Source: Pseudofrankia coriaricola
Lineage (GTDB): Bacteria; Actinomycetota; Actinomycetes; Frankiales; Frankiaceae
NCBI RefSeq assembly: GCF_001854805.1
Contig: NZ_MBLO01000006.1
Span: 31,790 to 80,847, forward strand
Reading direction: 5' to 3'
DNA length: 49,058 bases
Positions 1 to 9,000 of this stretch are shown here, in pieces. Positions within the stretch are counted from its first letter, which is position 1. Every line of letters begins with the position of its first letter. Under the pieces are notes generated by a model, which was given only the letters and a program-made list of their open reading frames with translations, was not told where the DNA came from and searched no databases. The position numbers and the translations under genes are program-made.

Positions 1-36
1 TCCCGCGGCCTCATCTGTCACCACGATCGCTTTCAT
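1..36 (-). CDS. Zinc-type alcohol dehydrogenase / quinone oxidoreductase-like gene, first 12 codons only
   Basis: Only the N-terminus is inside the window; the gene runs off the left edge. The twelve codons read MKAIVVTDEAAG, the usual opening of the MDR family (zinc alcohol dehydrogenase or quinone oxidoreductase), where the first beta strand begins MKAIV. A strong GGAGGTG ribosome site lies 6 bases before the ATG, which supports a real start. The flavin reductase gene lies behind it on the same strand, 179 bases away, so the two could be cotranscribed. The substrate cannot be judged from so little sequence. Confidence 0.6.
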   Translation of the reverse strand, partial: MKAIVVTDEAAG

Positions 37-215
37 TTGGACACCTCCGCTGACCGACCGGCTGGGGGAGCTGCTGGCGAGCAGTCGCGGGTCAGCTGGG
101 CGTTGACAAGCCCGATGCGGCCGACAACGCCGATCAACCGTCGAGCTCCGCATCCGTCGGCCGGGTGAGGGCTACCTCGCCAAGGTAGCCCGATCATCGT
201 TGGGGCCGTCCGGGC

Positions 216-1640
216 TTACAGGCCGTACTCTTCCAACAGTTTCAGCCAGATCTCGCTCACGGTCGGGAACGAGGGGACCGCGTGCCACAGCTGGTCGAGG
301 GGAACCTCCGCGGCCACCGCGATGGTCGCCGAGTGCAGCAGATCAACCACTTCAGGGGCAACGAACGTGGCGCCGAGCAGGACGCGGCGGTCGGAGTCGA
401 CGACCAGTTTTGCCCGGCCGGTGTAGCCCGCGGCCTGTAGCTGGGCGCCTTCGACCGTGCCCATGTCGTAGTCGACTGTGCGGACGGGAAAGCCGTCGGC
501 GCGGGCCTGGGACTCCGTGCGCCCGACCACGCAGACCTGGGGGTCGGTGAAGATGACCTGGGGGGTGGCCCGGTTGTCGGCGGTGTCGCGCATCCCGGGG
601 AGGTCGTCGGGCTGGCCGGCGGCACGGGCGGCGATCACGTCGCCACAGACCCGTGCCTGGTACTTGCCCATGTGGGTGAGCAGGTTGCGGCCGTTGACGT
701 CGCCGATGGCGTACAGCCAGCCGTCGTGGAGGTTGGTCGCCCGCATGCTGGCGTCCACCTCGATCGGGCCGTCGGCCGCCAGGCCGACGGTGTCCAGGCC
801 GAGGTCGCCGACAGCCACCCTGCGGCCGGCGCCGACGAGGATCTCGTCGGCCTCGACCCGCGAGCCGTCGTCGGTGTGGACGGTCACCGAACCGTCCGGC
901 AGCGGCCGCTCGACCCGGACCGGCGAGCGGCCGAGGCGCACGTCGATGCCCGAGGCTCGGAGGGACCTCGCCAGCAGCTCACCGGCGAACGGCTCGGTCC
1001 GGGTGAGCAGCCGGTCTTCGCGCACCAGCATGGTGGTCTCTTCGGCGCCGAGGGCGTGCAGCGCCTGGGACATCTCGCAGCCGACGGGCCCACCGCCGAT
1101 CACCGCAAGGCGCTTGGGCACGTGCTGGACGGCGGTCGCCTCCCGGTTTGTCCACGGCTGTGCCTCCCGCAGCCCGGGCACGTCCGGGATGGCGGGGTTG
1201 CTGCCGGTCGCGACGATGACGGCGTGGCGGGCCCGCAGCGCCCGGGTCCCGTCGTCCGGCGTCGTCGCCTCGACCCGCATGGGCCCGGCCAGGCGTCCCC
1301 GGCCGCGCACGAACGTCGCCGGGAGGTTCTCGATCCAGCTCACCTGGCCGCCGTCGTCGAGGTGGTCCACGATCTCGTCGCGGCGGGCCAGCACCGCGGC
1401 GGTGTCGATGGGGCCGCGCAGCTCCGTCCCCGGCACCCGGCTCACGTCGCCAGCCAGGTCCACCGGCCGCAGCAGCGCCTTGCTCGGAAGGCAGGCGTAG
1501 TAGTGGCACTCGCCGCCGGCCAGGCGCTGCTCCACGACCGCTGCCGTCAAACCGCCCCGGACAGCGCGTGCGGCAGCTGTCTCCCCGACCGGTCCCGCGC
1601 CGATCACGATTACGTCGAAGACCTCGTCCGTGTCCGCCAT
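216..1640 (-). CDS. FAD-dependent pyridine nucleotide-disulfide oxidoreductase (mercuric reductase / dihydrolipoamide dehydrogenase-like)
   Basis: A 474-residue flavoprotein of usual family length. The N-terminal FAD-binding GAGPVG motif is at residues 14-19. The redox-active pair is Cys45 and Cys50 in GGECHYYACLPSK; the CxxxxC spacing is kept but the usual TCxNxGC context is altered. A second Rossmann motif (IGGGPVGCE) follows for NAD(P)H, then the GDVNG FAD segment. The C-terminal dimerisation domain ends HAVPSFPTVSE, matching the His-Glu pair of the family, so the disulfide is probably active. It sits divergent from transketolase. The family includes lipoamide dehydrogenase, mercuric reductase and soluble transhydrogenase; no 2-oxo-acid dehydrogenase or mer genes are nearby, so the substrate is open. 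Confidence 0.88.
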   Translation of the reverse strand: MADTDEVFDVIVIGAGPVGETAAARAVRGGLTAAVVEQRLAGGECHYYACLPSKALLRPVDLAGDVSRVPGTELRGPIDTAAVLARRDEIVDHLDDGGQVSWIENLPATFVRGRGRLAGPMRVEATTPDDGTRALRARHAVIVATGSNPAIPDVPGLREAQPWTNREATAVQHVPKRLAVIGGGPVGCEMSQALHALGAEETTMLVREDRLLTRTEPFAGELLARSLRASGIDVRLGRSPVRVERPLPDGSVTVHTDDGSRVEADEILVGAGRRVAVGDLGLDTVGLAADGPIEVDASMRATNLHDGWLYAIGDVNGRNLLTHMGKYQARVCGDVIAARAAGQPDDLPGMRDTADNRATPQVIFTDPQVCVVGRTESQARADGFPVRTVDYDMGTVEGAQLQAAGYTGRAKLVVDSDRRVLLGATFVAPEVVDLLHSATIAVAAEVPLDQLWHAVPSFPTVSEIWLKLLEEYGL

Positions 1641-1910
1641 GACACCTCCACCACCGTTGCCGCGGTCACGCTACGGTGTGCCATCCCCCGCTTGCTGACG
1701 GTCGAACCGGTGATCTCATGCGGATCACAGCTTTATCGGCGTCGCTGGAGACGATCCGCCGAGGGCCGTTCTGCTCACGCCAGCTGCCGGGCCTGCCGTT
1801 CGGTCTCCCGCCGACATCACCATTTGCATCGGGTAGTGGGTGGGTAACTCTGAGGTATCGAGGGTCGATTCAGGCCCCGCCGCCCAGTGCGCCGACTGGA
1901 GACGCCCACC

Positions 1911-3995
1911 ATGACCGACCTGGACATGCTGTGTGCCAACACGATCCGTGGGTTGTGTATGGACACGATCGAACGCGCCGCCTCCGGGCATCCCGGTACG
2001 CCGATGGATATCGCTCCGGTGGCTTACACCCTCTGGCAGCGGTTCCTACGTTTCGACCCGGGCGACCCGATCTGGCCAAATCGGGACCGTTTCGTGCTGT
2101 CCGAGGGGCATGCGTCGGCTCTGCTCTGGTCGTTGCTGCACCTCGCCGGCGCGCGCGCAGTCGATCCCGACTACGAGGTGCTCGGCCGGCGGGCGGTGAC
2201 CCTCGAGGATCTGAAGACGTTCCGTCAGTTTGACTCGCACTGCCCGGGCCACCCGGAGTACCGGTGGACGAGTGGTGTGGAGGCGACGACTGGCCCGCTC
2301 GGCCAGGGTGTCGCGATGTCGGTGGGCATGGCGATCGCGGGTCGGTGGCTGGGGTCGCGGTACAACCGGGACGGGTTTCGGCTGTTCGACTTCGACGTGT
2401 ACGCGCTGGCCGGGGACGGCTGCATGATGGAGGGCATCTCGGCGGAGGCGGCCTCGCTCGCAGGACATCTGGGCCTGGCAAACCTGTGCTGGATCTACGA
2501 CTCGAACCGGGTGACCATCGAGGGCCACACCGACCTCACGTTCACCGAGGACGTGGCCGCCCGCTTCATCGCCCACGGCTGGAACGTGACGACGGTCGCC
2601 GACGCGAACGACCTCGACCAGGTGGCCCGTGCCTTGCACAGCTTCCGCGCCGAAGTCAGCCGGCCGACCCTGGTGCTGGTGCACAGCCACATCGGCTACG
2701 GCTCGCCCGTCGAGGACTCCCCGAAAGCCCACGGGAAGCCGCTCGGCCGGGAGGGGGTGCGGGCGACCAAGCGCTTCCTCGGCATGCCCCCGGACATCGA
2801 CTTCTTCGTCCCCGCCGAGGTCTACGACCACTTCGCCCAGGGCATCCGGGCGCGCGGCGAGGCGGCTCGGGCCGCCTGGGAGGCGAGGTTCGCCGAGTAC
2901 CGCGACGTCTACCCGGAGCTGGCCGAGGAGATCGAACGCATGCAGCGCCGGGAGCTGCCGGACGGCTGGGAGGCCGCGCTGCCCTCCTTCCCCGCCGATC
3001 CTGCGGGCATCGCGACGCGGGACAGTTCGGGGCGGGTGCTGGACGCGCTCGCGCAGGCGGTGCCGTGGCTGCTCGGCGGTTCGGCTGACCTCACGCCGTC
3101 CACGAAGACCAGGCTCACCTTCGCCGGCGCCGGCGACTTCCAGGCCGGGGCGGAGTCGGGACGCAACCTGCATTTCGGTGTCCGGGAGCATGCCTCGGCG
3201 GCGATCGCGAACGGCATGGCGCTCACGAAGCTCCGGCCGTACTGGTCCGGCTTTCTGATCTTCTCCGACTATGCGCGGGGGGCGATCCGGCTCTCCGCGC
3301 TGATGGAGATCCCTACCCTGCACATCTTCACCCACGACTCGATCGGGGTCGGCGAGGACGGGCCGACCCACCAGCCGGTCGAGCAGCTGGCGTCGTTGCG
3401 CGCCATGCCCGGTCTGCTCGTCTTCCGACCGGCCGACGCGGGCGAGGTCGTCGAGACCTGGCGGATCGTGGCGGCGCTGCGCCGCGAGCCTGCCGCGCTG
3501 GTTCTCTCCCGGCAGGCCCTGCCCACCTTCGACCGGTCCCGGCTCGCCGCCGCGTCCGGGGTTGCAAAGGGGGCGTACGTGCTGGCGGACGCGGGTCCCG
3601 GGAAACCAGACGTGATCCTGCTCGCGACCGGCTCGGAGGTGGCGCTCGCCCTCGCCGCGCGCGACGAGCTGGCGGCCGACGGGATCGGCGCCCGGGTCGT
3701 GAGCATGCCGTGCTGGGAGCTGTTCGACCGGCAGTCGCCGGAGTACCGGGAGCAGGTGCTGCCGGCGGACGTGACGGCCCGCGTCGCGGTCGAACAGGCC
3801 TCGACCCTGGGCTGGGACCGCTACGTCGGGGACCACGGTGCCGTCGTCGGCATGCACACCTTCGGCGCGTCCGCGCCGCTGCGGCAACTCGTAACAAAGT
3901 TCGGGTTCACCCCGGACCACCTCACGCAGGTAGCCCGGGACCTCGTGGCCACCGAACGGCGGATGCCCGTCGGACATGGCGCTGGACGAAGGTGA
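1911..3995 (+). CDS. tkt: Transketolase
   Basis: Thiamine-diphosphate enzyme of the non-oxidative pentose phosphate pathway, transferring two-carbon units between sugar phosphates in the cytoplasm. At 694 residues it has full family length. [11 protein letters not shown] near the N-terminus and the ThDP/Mg motif beginning GDG (residues 168-170) and ending about 30 residues later at SNR are clear. The second half carries the transketolase signature around [14 protein letters not shown]. The ATG is preferred to an in-frame GTG 24 bases upstream because GGAG lies 9 bases before it. It opens a tight operon: the next gene starts 4 bases after its stop. The neighbours tal-pgi, gnd and zwf confirm the pathway. 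Confidence 0.95.
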   Translation: MTDLDMLCANTIRGLCMDTIERAASGHPGTPMDIAPVAYTLWQRFLRFDPGDPIWPNRDRFVLSEGHASALLWSLLHLAGARAVDPDYEVLGRRAVTLEDLKTFRQFDSHCPGHPEYRWTSGVEATTGPLGQGVAMSVGMAIAGRWLGSRYNRDGFRLFDFDVYALAGDGCMMEGISAEAASLAGHLGLANLCWIYDSNRVTIEGHTDLTFTEDVAARFIAHGWNVTTVADANDLDQVARALHSFRAEVSRPTLVLVHSHIGYGSPVEDSPKAHGKPLGREGVRATKRFLGMPPDIDFFVPAEVYDHFAQGIRARGEAARAAWEARFAEYRDVYPELAEEIERMQRRELPDGWEAALPSFPADPAGIATRDSSGRVLDALAQAVPWLLGGSADLTPSTKTRLTFAGAGDFQAGAESGRNLHFGVREHASAAIANGMALTKLRPYWSGFLIFSDYARGAIRLSALMEIPTLHIFTHDSIGVGEDGPTHQPVEQLASLRAMPGLLVFRPADAGEVVETWRIVAALRREPAALVLSRQALPTFDRSRLAAASGVAKGAYVLADAGPGKPDVILLATGSEVALALAARDELAADGIGARVVSMPCWELFDRQSPEYREQVLPADVTARVAVEQASTLGWDRYVGDHGAVVGMHTFGASAPLRQLVTKFGFTPDHLTQVARDLVATERRMPVGHGAGRR

Positions 3996-3999
3996 GCGC

Positions 4000-4682
4000 A
4001 TGAAGCCGACCGAGACCTTGCACGAACGCGGGCAGAGCCTCTGGCTCGACAACATCACGCGGCGGATGCTCGACGCCGGGCAGCTTCGCCGCTACATCGA
4101 CAGCTTCGCGGTGACCGGCCTCACGTCGAATCCGTCGATCTTCGACAAGGCGATCGAATCCGGCGGCTACGACGACGCCATCCGGGTCTGCGCCGCGGCC
4201 GGCCTTTCGGACGAGGAGGTTTTCACCGAGCTGGCGATCGGTGACCTGCAGCGCGCGGCGGACGAGTTCCTCGGTGTTCACGACCGAACCGACGGAGTCG
4301 ACGGCTGGGTTTCCCTTGAGGTCTCCCCGCTGCTCGCCCACGACACCGCAGCCACCGGACCGAGGAGGAGATCCAGGCTGACGAGATCGAGGCGCGGACC
4401 GTGCCGCACCGGGTGATGCCGGGCGACCGCCCCACCACGGTCCTGCTCGCCGAGCAGCTGACGCCACGCGTGCTCGGCGCACTGGTGGCGCTCTACGAAC
4501 ACAGCGTGTTCACGCAGGGAACGATCTGGGGAATCGACTCCTTCGACCAGTGGGGCGTCGAGCTCGGCAAGGTGCTCGCCGCCCGGATGGCCCCAGAGCT
4601 GGCGGGCGGGACCGAACCGGAGCTCACCTACGACTCATCCACCAACGCCCTGATCCGCCGCTACCGCACCCTGAAGGGCTAG
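4000..4682 (+). pseudogene. Deletion remnant of a bifunctional (or tandem) transaldolase / glucose-6-phosphate isomerase gene
   Basis: The first part (to about 4356) is a type-2 transaldolase N-terminus with SLWLDNITRRML, TGLTSNPSIF and [10 protein letters not shown]. The Schiff-base lysine region that should follow is gone. From about 4359, in another frame, the sequence is the C-terminal quarter of glucose-6-phosphate isomerase: [10 protein letters not shown], the isomerase signature [14 protein letters not shown], and a DSSTN...RYR end. The transaldolase frame instead stops at 4416. Fused tal-pgi proteins of about 950 residues are known in other bacteria beside tkt, gnd and zwf, so the simplest reading is one large out-of-frame internal deletion. 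Neither activity can survive. The start (AAGGTGAG, then ATG) and spacing to tkt remain operon-like. Confidence 0.88.
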
Positions 4683-4761
4683 CGCCGGCGCTCACGCGGA
4701 CCTGGCCGCGACAGCGCCAGGAATGCGCGGGACGAACGCCGCGAGAAGGAAGGAAGCCGGG

Positions 4762-5799
4762 ATGGCAACCGACAGACCCATGCAGCTCGGCATGATCGGA
4801 TTGGGACGGATGGGTGCCAACCTCGTCCGCCGGCTCATGCGGGACGGCCACCGGTGCGTGGCCTACGACGTGAACGAGAGCGCGGTGAACGCGCTCGAAG
4901 CCGAGGGGGCCGTGGCCGCGACCTCGCTCGGCGGCCTGGTGACGAAGCTGACGAAACCGCGGGTCGTCTGGCTGATGCTGCCGGCGGCGGTCGTGCAGTC
5001 GACCCTCGACGAGTTGTGCGACCGGCTCGAGCCCGGCGACATCGTGGTCGACGGCGGCAACTCGCACTACCGGGACGACATCGCCCGCGCGAAACGGCTC
5101 GCCGACCGCGGGCTGCACTACGTGGACTGCGGGACCTCCGGCGGGGTCTGGGGGCTGGAACGGGGCTACTGCCTCATGATCGGCGGCGAGGAGTCCGCGG
5201 TGCGGCGGCTGGATCCGATCTTCGGGACCATCGCGCCCGGCGCCGATAGCGCGGCGCCGACGCCCAGCCGGAGCCGCGACGGGACGGCCCCTGACGGCTA
5301 CCTGCACTGCGGGTCGAGCGGCGCCGGCCACTTCGTGAAGATGATCCACAACGGGGTCGAGTACGGCATGATGGCCGCGATCGCGGAAGGTCTCAGCATC
5401 ATCCGGCACGCCGACGCGGGCAGGCGGGACCGCACCGTTGACGCGGAGACGGCCCCGCTGCGCGACCCCGAGGCCTACCGCTACGAGATCGACGTCGGCG
5501 AGGTCGCCGAGGTCTGGCGGCGTGGCTCGGTGGTCGGCTCCTGGCTCGTCGACCTGACCGCCGACGCGCTTGCCCGCTCACCGGGTCTGGAGGACTTCGC
5601 CGGGCGCGTGTCGGATTCCGGCGAGGGCCGCTGGACCGTGCACGCGGCGATCGATGAGAGTGTGCCGGCCCCGGTCATCGCGACGGCGCTAAGCGAGCGG
5701 TTCTACTCCCGCGGCCTCGGCGACTTCACCGACAAGGTCCTCTCCGCGATGCGCAGCGAATTCGGCGGACACGCAGAGAAGAGGGCGAAGGTCATATAA
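4762..5799 (+). CDS. gnd: 6-phosphogluconate dehydrogenase (decarboxylating), short form
   Basis: Oxidises 6-phosphogluconate to ribulose 5-phosphate and CO2 in the oxidative pentose phosphate branch. The 345-residue product belongs to the short (GndA/YqeC-like) class rather than the roughly 470-residue class. It has the dinucleotide motif IGLGRMG (residues 12-18), the VDGGNSHYRD loop, GTSGGVWGLERGY, and the substrate-binding GSSGAGHFVKMIHN. The ATG has AAGGAAGG about 8 bases upstream; a longer in-frame GTG start lacks that spacing. It lies 79 bases after the broken tal-pgi gene and before zwf, so operon logic continues. Cofactor preference (NAD or NADP) cannot be read with certainty. Confidence 0.92.
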   Translation: MATDRPMQLGMIGLGRMGANLVRRLMRDGHRCVAYDVNESAVNALEAEGAVAATSLGGLVTKLTKPRVVWLMLPAAVVQSTLDELCDRLEPGDIVVDGGNSHYRDDIARAKRLADRGLHYVDCGTSGGVWGLERGYCLMIGGEESAVRRLDPIFGTIAPGADSAAPTPSRSRDGTAPDGYLHCGSSGAGHFVKMIHNGVEYGMMAAIAEGLSIIRHADAGRRDRTVDAETAPLRDPEAYRYEIDVGEVAEVWRRGSVVGSWLVDLTADALARSPGLEDFAGRVSDSGEGRWTVHAAIDESVPAPVIATALSERFYSRGLGDFTDKVLSAMRSEFGGHAEKRAKVI

Positions 5800-5889
5800 C
5801 GCAGAAATCGGCGGCTTCGGCCGACAGGTCGACCTGAACGCAGCGCAGGCGACAAGTAGCGCTAAGCGGACGAGAAGGAGGTCAACGCA

Positions 5890-7368
5890 ATGAGCACAGC
5901 GACAGCGGTTGCCCCGGATAGCCGGCCGGTGACAGGGGCGACCGCGGTGCCCGACGACCATGTGATCGTCCTGTTCGGCGCGACCGGGGACCTCGCCCGA
6001 CGCAAGCTCCTCCCCGGCCTGTTCCACCTCGCCGCGGCCGGCCTGCTGCCGTCCAAATACCGGATCGTGGGGTCGGCGCCCGTCAAGGGTGCGGTCACGC
6101 CCGACGAGTTCCGGCGGCGCGCGAGGGAGGCGGTCGACGAGTTCGGCCTCGTCACGCCGTCGGGCGCGGCGTGGCGGGAGTTCGAGGACTCGCTCGACTT
6201 CGGTGCCGCGGACGAGGATTCTCCCGAGCCGCTCCTTGCGGCGGTGCGGACAGCCGAGAAGGCTATCGGCGGCTGCCCCCGCCGCCTATTCCACCTTGCA
6301 GTGCCGCCGGCGGCGTTCGGGTCGGTCATCGGGATGCTCGGCGCGTCGGGTCTCGCGACGAACGCCCACGTGATCGTCGAAAAGCCGTTCGGCTACGATC
6401 TTCCGTCGGCCCGGGAGCTGAACAGGTCGATCCACGCCGTCTTCGACGAATCCCAGACCTTCCGTATCGACCACTTCCTCGGTAAGGAGGCGGTGGACAA
6501 CATCCTCGCTTTGCGCTTCGCGAACGGCCTGTTCGAGCCGGTCTGGAACCGCGATCACATCAGCCATGTGCAGATCGACGCGCCCGAGACCCTGGGAATC
6601 GGTGGCCGCGCCGGCTTCTACGAGCGGACCGGCGCGTACCGGGACATGATCGTGACACACCTGTTCCAGGTGCTGGGCTTCGTGGCGATGGAGCCGCCGA
6701 CCGCTCTGCGGGCGACGTCGCTGCGGGACGAGAAGACCAAGGTCTTCGAGGCGATGAAACCCGTCGATCCGGCACACGTGGTGCGCGGCCAGTACGACGG
6801 TTACCGGTCCGAGCCAGGTGTCGACCCGCAGTCGCGAACGGAGACCTTCGTCGCGCTGCGGGTGGAGGTGGACAACTGGCGCTGGGCCGGCGTGCCGTTC
6901 TACCTGCGTTCCGGCAAGAAACTGGCGCAGCGCCGAGAAGTCATCACCCTGGGTTTCCGGGATCCGACGCTACGGATGTTCCAGCTCGACCCCGACGTGC
7001 GGCTGGACAGCAGCGGCAACAAGCTTGTCATCGATTTCGCTGACCCGGGCTGGATCACCGCCCAGTTCCTCGCGAAGGAGCCCGGCGCCGCCATGCGTCT
7101 CGGCGAGGCAGAAATGACGTTCCGCTACGCCGACTGCTTCAACGCAGAGCATAGCCTCGCCGGATATGAACGGTTGATACTGGATGCCATGCTCGGCGAC
7201 CAGTCCTTGTTCACCCGATCGGACGGTATCGAGCGCCTCTGGAAGGTCTCCAGCCCGCTGCTCGATAACCCGCCGCCGGTGCAACCGTACGCTCCCGGAT
7301 CGTGGGGACCCGAGTCCATCGACCGGCTGATCACACCCCACCGCTGGCACCTACCGGAAAGCCGATGA
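5890..7368 (+). CDS. zwf: Glucose-6-phosphate 1-dehydrogenase
   Basis: First enzyme of the oxidative pentose phosphate pathway, making 6-phosphogluconolactone and NADPH. The 492-residue length fits the family. The NADP motif GATGDLARRK starts at residue 30, EKPFGYD follows, and the active-site signature RIDHFLGKE is at residues 192-200 with the catalytic His in DHFLGKE. NGLFEPVWNRDHI and YERLILDAMLGD are also conserved. AGGAGG sits 8-10 bases before the ATG. The stop overlaps the HAD gene start (ATGA), showing translational coupling. The usual actinobacterial partners opcA and pgl are absent from the window. Confidence 0.96.
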   Translation: MSTATAVAPDSRPVTGATAVPDDHVIVLFGATGDLARRKLLPGLFHLAAAGLLPSKYRIVGSAPVKGAVTPDEFRRRAREAVDEFGLVTPSGAAWREFEDSLDFGAADEDSPEPLLAAVRTAEKAIGGCPRRLFHLAVPPAAFGSVIGMLGASGLATNAHVIVEKPFGYDLPSARELNRSIHAVFDESQTFRIDHFLGKEAVDNILALRFANGLFEPVWNRDHISHVQIDAPETLGIGGRAGFYERTGAYRDMIVTHLFQVLGFVAMEPPTALRATSLRDEKTKVFEAMKPVDPAHVVRGQYDGYRSEPGVDPQSRTETFVALRVEVDNWRWAGVPFYLRSGKKLAQRREVITLGFRDPTLRMFQLDPDVRLDSSGNKLVIDFADPGWITAQFLAKEPGAAMRLGEAEMTFRYADCFNAEHSLAGYERLILDAMLGDQSLFTRSDGIERLWKVSSPLLDNPPPVQPYAPGSWGPESIDRLITPHRWHLPESR

Positions 7369-8174
7369 CCAGCCCGGCGACCCGCCTCCTTCTCGCCGAC
7401 GTCGACGGAACGTTGGTGACCTCGGACAAGGTCCTCACCGACCGGACCATCGACGCGGTCCGCCGGCTGGGCGACGCCGACGTGCTCTTCGCAGTCACCA
7501 GCGGCCGCCCGCCCCGGGGCATGTCCATGCTCGTCGAGCCGCTTGCCCTTGCCACCCCCATCGCGGCGTTCAACGGAGGTGTTTACGCACAACCCGACAT
7601 GTCCGTCCTAGCGCAGAAGGTGGTTCCCGGCCATGTGGTCGGGCCTATGATCGCGCTGCTCACGTCCTTCGCGCTCGATGTCTGGCTCTACCAGGGCACC
7701 GACTGGTACGTGCGCGACCCCGAAGGGCCCCACGTCGATCGCGAGACCAGGACCGTCGGGTTCGCGCCGACGGTTTCGCCGGATTACGCCGACCTCGCGG
7801 ACGTCGTCAAGATTGTCGGCGTGAGTGACGACTACGAACGCGTCGTCGCCGCCGCGACGGCAGCCCACTCCAAGTTCGGCGACCACGTCGCAGCCGCCCG
7901 CTCCCAGCCGTACTACCTGGACGTGACCCACCCGGATGCGAACAAGGGGTGCGTCGCGCGGTATCTGGGCGAAAGGTACGGCATCCCGACCAGGCAGATA
8001 GCGACGATCGGCGACATGCCGAACGACGTGCTGATGTTCGCGCACTCGGGTCTCAGCGTCGCGATGGGCAACGCCAGCCTCGAAGTTGTGCGGGCTGCTC
8101 GACGGGTCACCACGGCCAACGACGATGACGGCTTCGCCAACGCCGTCGACCGCTACATCCTCCGGACCGGTTGA
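7365..8174 (+). CDS. Cof-type HAD-superfamily phosphatase
   Basis: A 269-residue cytosolic hydrolase. Motif I DVDGTL gives the nucleophile Asp12 and acid/base Asp14; motif II is TSGRPP; the motif III lysine is in DANKGCVARYL; motif IV is IGDMPNDVLMF. The order and length match the Cof (type IIB) subfamily, which dephosphorylates sugar phosphates and related small molecules. The ATG overlapping the zwf stop was chosen over an upstream start inside zwf because the overlap implies coupling and the HAD fold begins at once. Its place in the operon suggests a sugar-phosphate substrate, which is inference. A large hairpin at its stop closes the unit. Confidence 0.88.
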   Translation: MTSPATRLLLADVDGTLVTSDKVLTDRTIDAVRRLGDADVLFAVTSGRPPRGMSMLVEPLALATPIAAFNGGVYAQPDMSVLAQKVVPGHVVGPMIALLTSFALDVWLYQGTDWYVRDPEGPHVDRETRTVGFAPTVSPDYADLADVVKIVGVSDDYERVVAAATAAHSKFGDHVAAARSQPYYLDVTHPDANKGCVARYLGERYGIPTRQIATIGDMPNDVLMFAHSGLSVAMGNASLEVVRAARRVTTANDDDGFANAVDRYILRTG

Positions 8175-8212
8175 ATCACGGGGGGCGGGGGCGGCGGCGC
8201 AGATTCAACCGG
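8167..8212 (+). terminator. Hairpin terminator overlapping the HAD stop codon, with a G-rich loop
   Basis: Perfect 11-base arms CCGGTTGAATC and GATTCAACCGG enclose a 24-base loop containing GGGGGG and GGGGG runs. The left arm includes the stop codon of the pentose-phosphate operon's last gene. There is no T tract, as is common in actinobacteria. Termination is inferred from position and stem strength. Confidence 0.7.
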
Positions 8213-8448
8213 CGGGCGTAGGTGAGTATCTTCTCGAACGACCAGCCGACCGCGCCCGACCCTCGGGTCGTGCGATCACGGACAGCTTGATCGACGCCAC
8301 CGAAACGCTGGAGGCAGTTCTGCGCCACGGTCCCGCTTCGCTATACCCGCTGCACCAGCCGTCCTCAGCGCACGCCGGTCGGCTGCCCCGCTGAAGTGGC
8401 AGGGGTGCCGTGGTCGAAAACTATATTTCGTATGCAGGAGGTTGCATT

Positions 8449-8583
8449 GTGTACGTCCCGCTTCACGAAAGACTGCCGGACTACACCGCCTGCCAGCGCT
8501 GCACACGAGGGGTGCGACCCGCGAAGACGCGGGGGCCGGGCGGGGCTACACCGGGACGGCGGGTGGGAACACCCTGGGTATGA
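8449..8583 (+). CDS. Possible 44-residue small protein, coupled to the next gene
   Basis: This short frame starts at a GTG with a textbook AGGAGG ribosome site exactly 7 bases upstream, in a locally AT-rich stretch (CTATATTTCG) that could hold a promoter. It reads MYVPLHERLPDYTACQRCTRG and then a basic Gly/Arg/Pro-rich tail. Its TGA overlaps the ATG of the next gene in the form ATGA, the typical signature of translational coupling. A CxxC pair (CQRC) could bind metal. No homologue is recognised. It could instead be a leader peptide that only delivers ribosomes to the membrane-protein gene, or chance. Confidence 0.4.
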   Translation: MYVPLHERLPDYTACQRCTRGVRPAKTRGPGGATPGRRVGTPWV

Positions 8584-8864
8584 CGTCGGTCTCAGTGCGT
8601 TCGTCCCCGGCGGGGTCTGGAGCCCGGGCGGCGGCCGAGCGGGCGGCAGCCCGCAGTGCCGTCTGGATCGACCTGCCCGGCCACCGGCAGGTGGCGTTGC
8701 CATCCCTGGACCAGCTGGCCTTCCTCGGCGGGGTCGCCGCCCTTGCCGTGCTGGAGATCATCGAGTGGCCGGTGGCGGTCATACTCGTGGTCGGCCACAC
8801 GCTGGCGACCAGCCGCCACAGCAAGGCCCTGCGCGACTTCGGGGAGGCCTTGGAGGAAGCCTGA
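8580..8864 (+). CDS. Small conserved-looking membrane protein (94 residues)
   Basis: After about 40 variable residues the protein reads VALPSLDQLAFLGGVAALAV, LEIIEWPVAVILVVGHTLAT and ends KALRDFGEALEEA. The central 40 residues form one long or two short hydrophobic segments around IEWPVA, followed by a charged helical tail. I recognise this pattern (LP..D.LA...G...L..IEWPVA...GH.LA) from hypothetical proteins of actinomycetes; no function is known to me. The downstream ATG is preferred because the N-terminal extension upstream is low-complexity and the start overlaps the stop of the preceding small frame. Confidence 0.65.
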   Translation: MTSVSVRSSPAGSGARAAAERAAARSAVWIDLPGHRQVALPSLDQLAFLGGVAALAVLEIIEWPVAVILVVGHTLATSRHSKALRDFGEALEEA

Positions 8865-9000
8865 CCGCGCCGGCCGCAGCGGCGGCCGCCTGATCAGCGC
8901 TTCTTGTCCCAGATCCCGTCGCTGCCGCGGTGCAGGCCGAGCTGGATCCGGCGGCAGCGGGCGACATCCCGGTGTGTGCGCTGTCGGGGCCGGACGGACG

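Noticed and set aside
2046-4058. 670-codon minus-strand open frame opposite transketolase
   Set aside because: Shadow frame caused by high GC; composition is Arg/Gly/Val-rich and the plus strand encodes a complete transketolase.
8894-9000. Minus-strand C-terminus-like fragment ending GLHRGSDGIWDKKR next to the IS left end
   Set aside because: Looks like a cut gene but is too short to identify; kept only as a remark in the IS finding.
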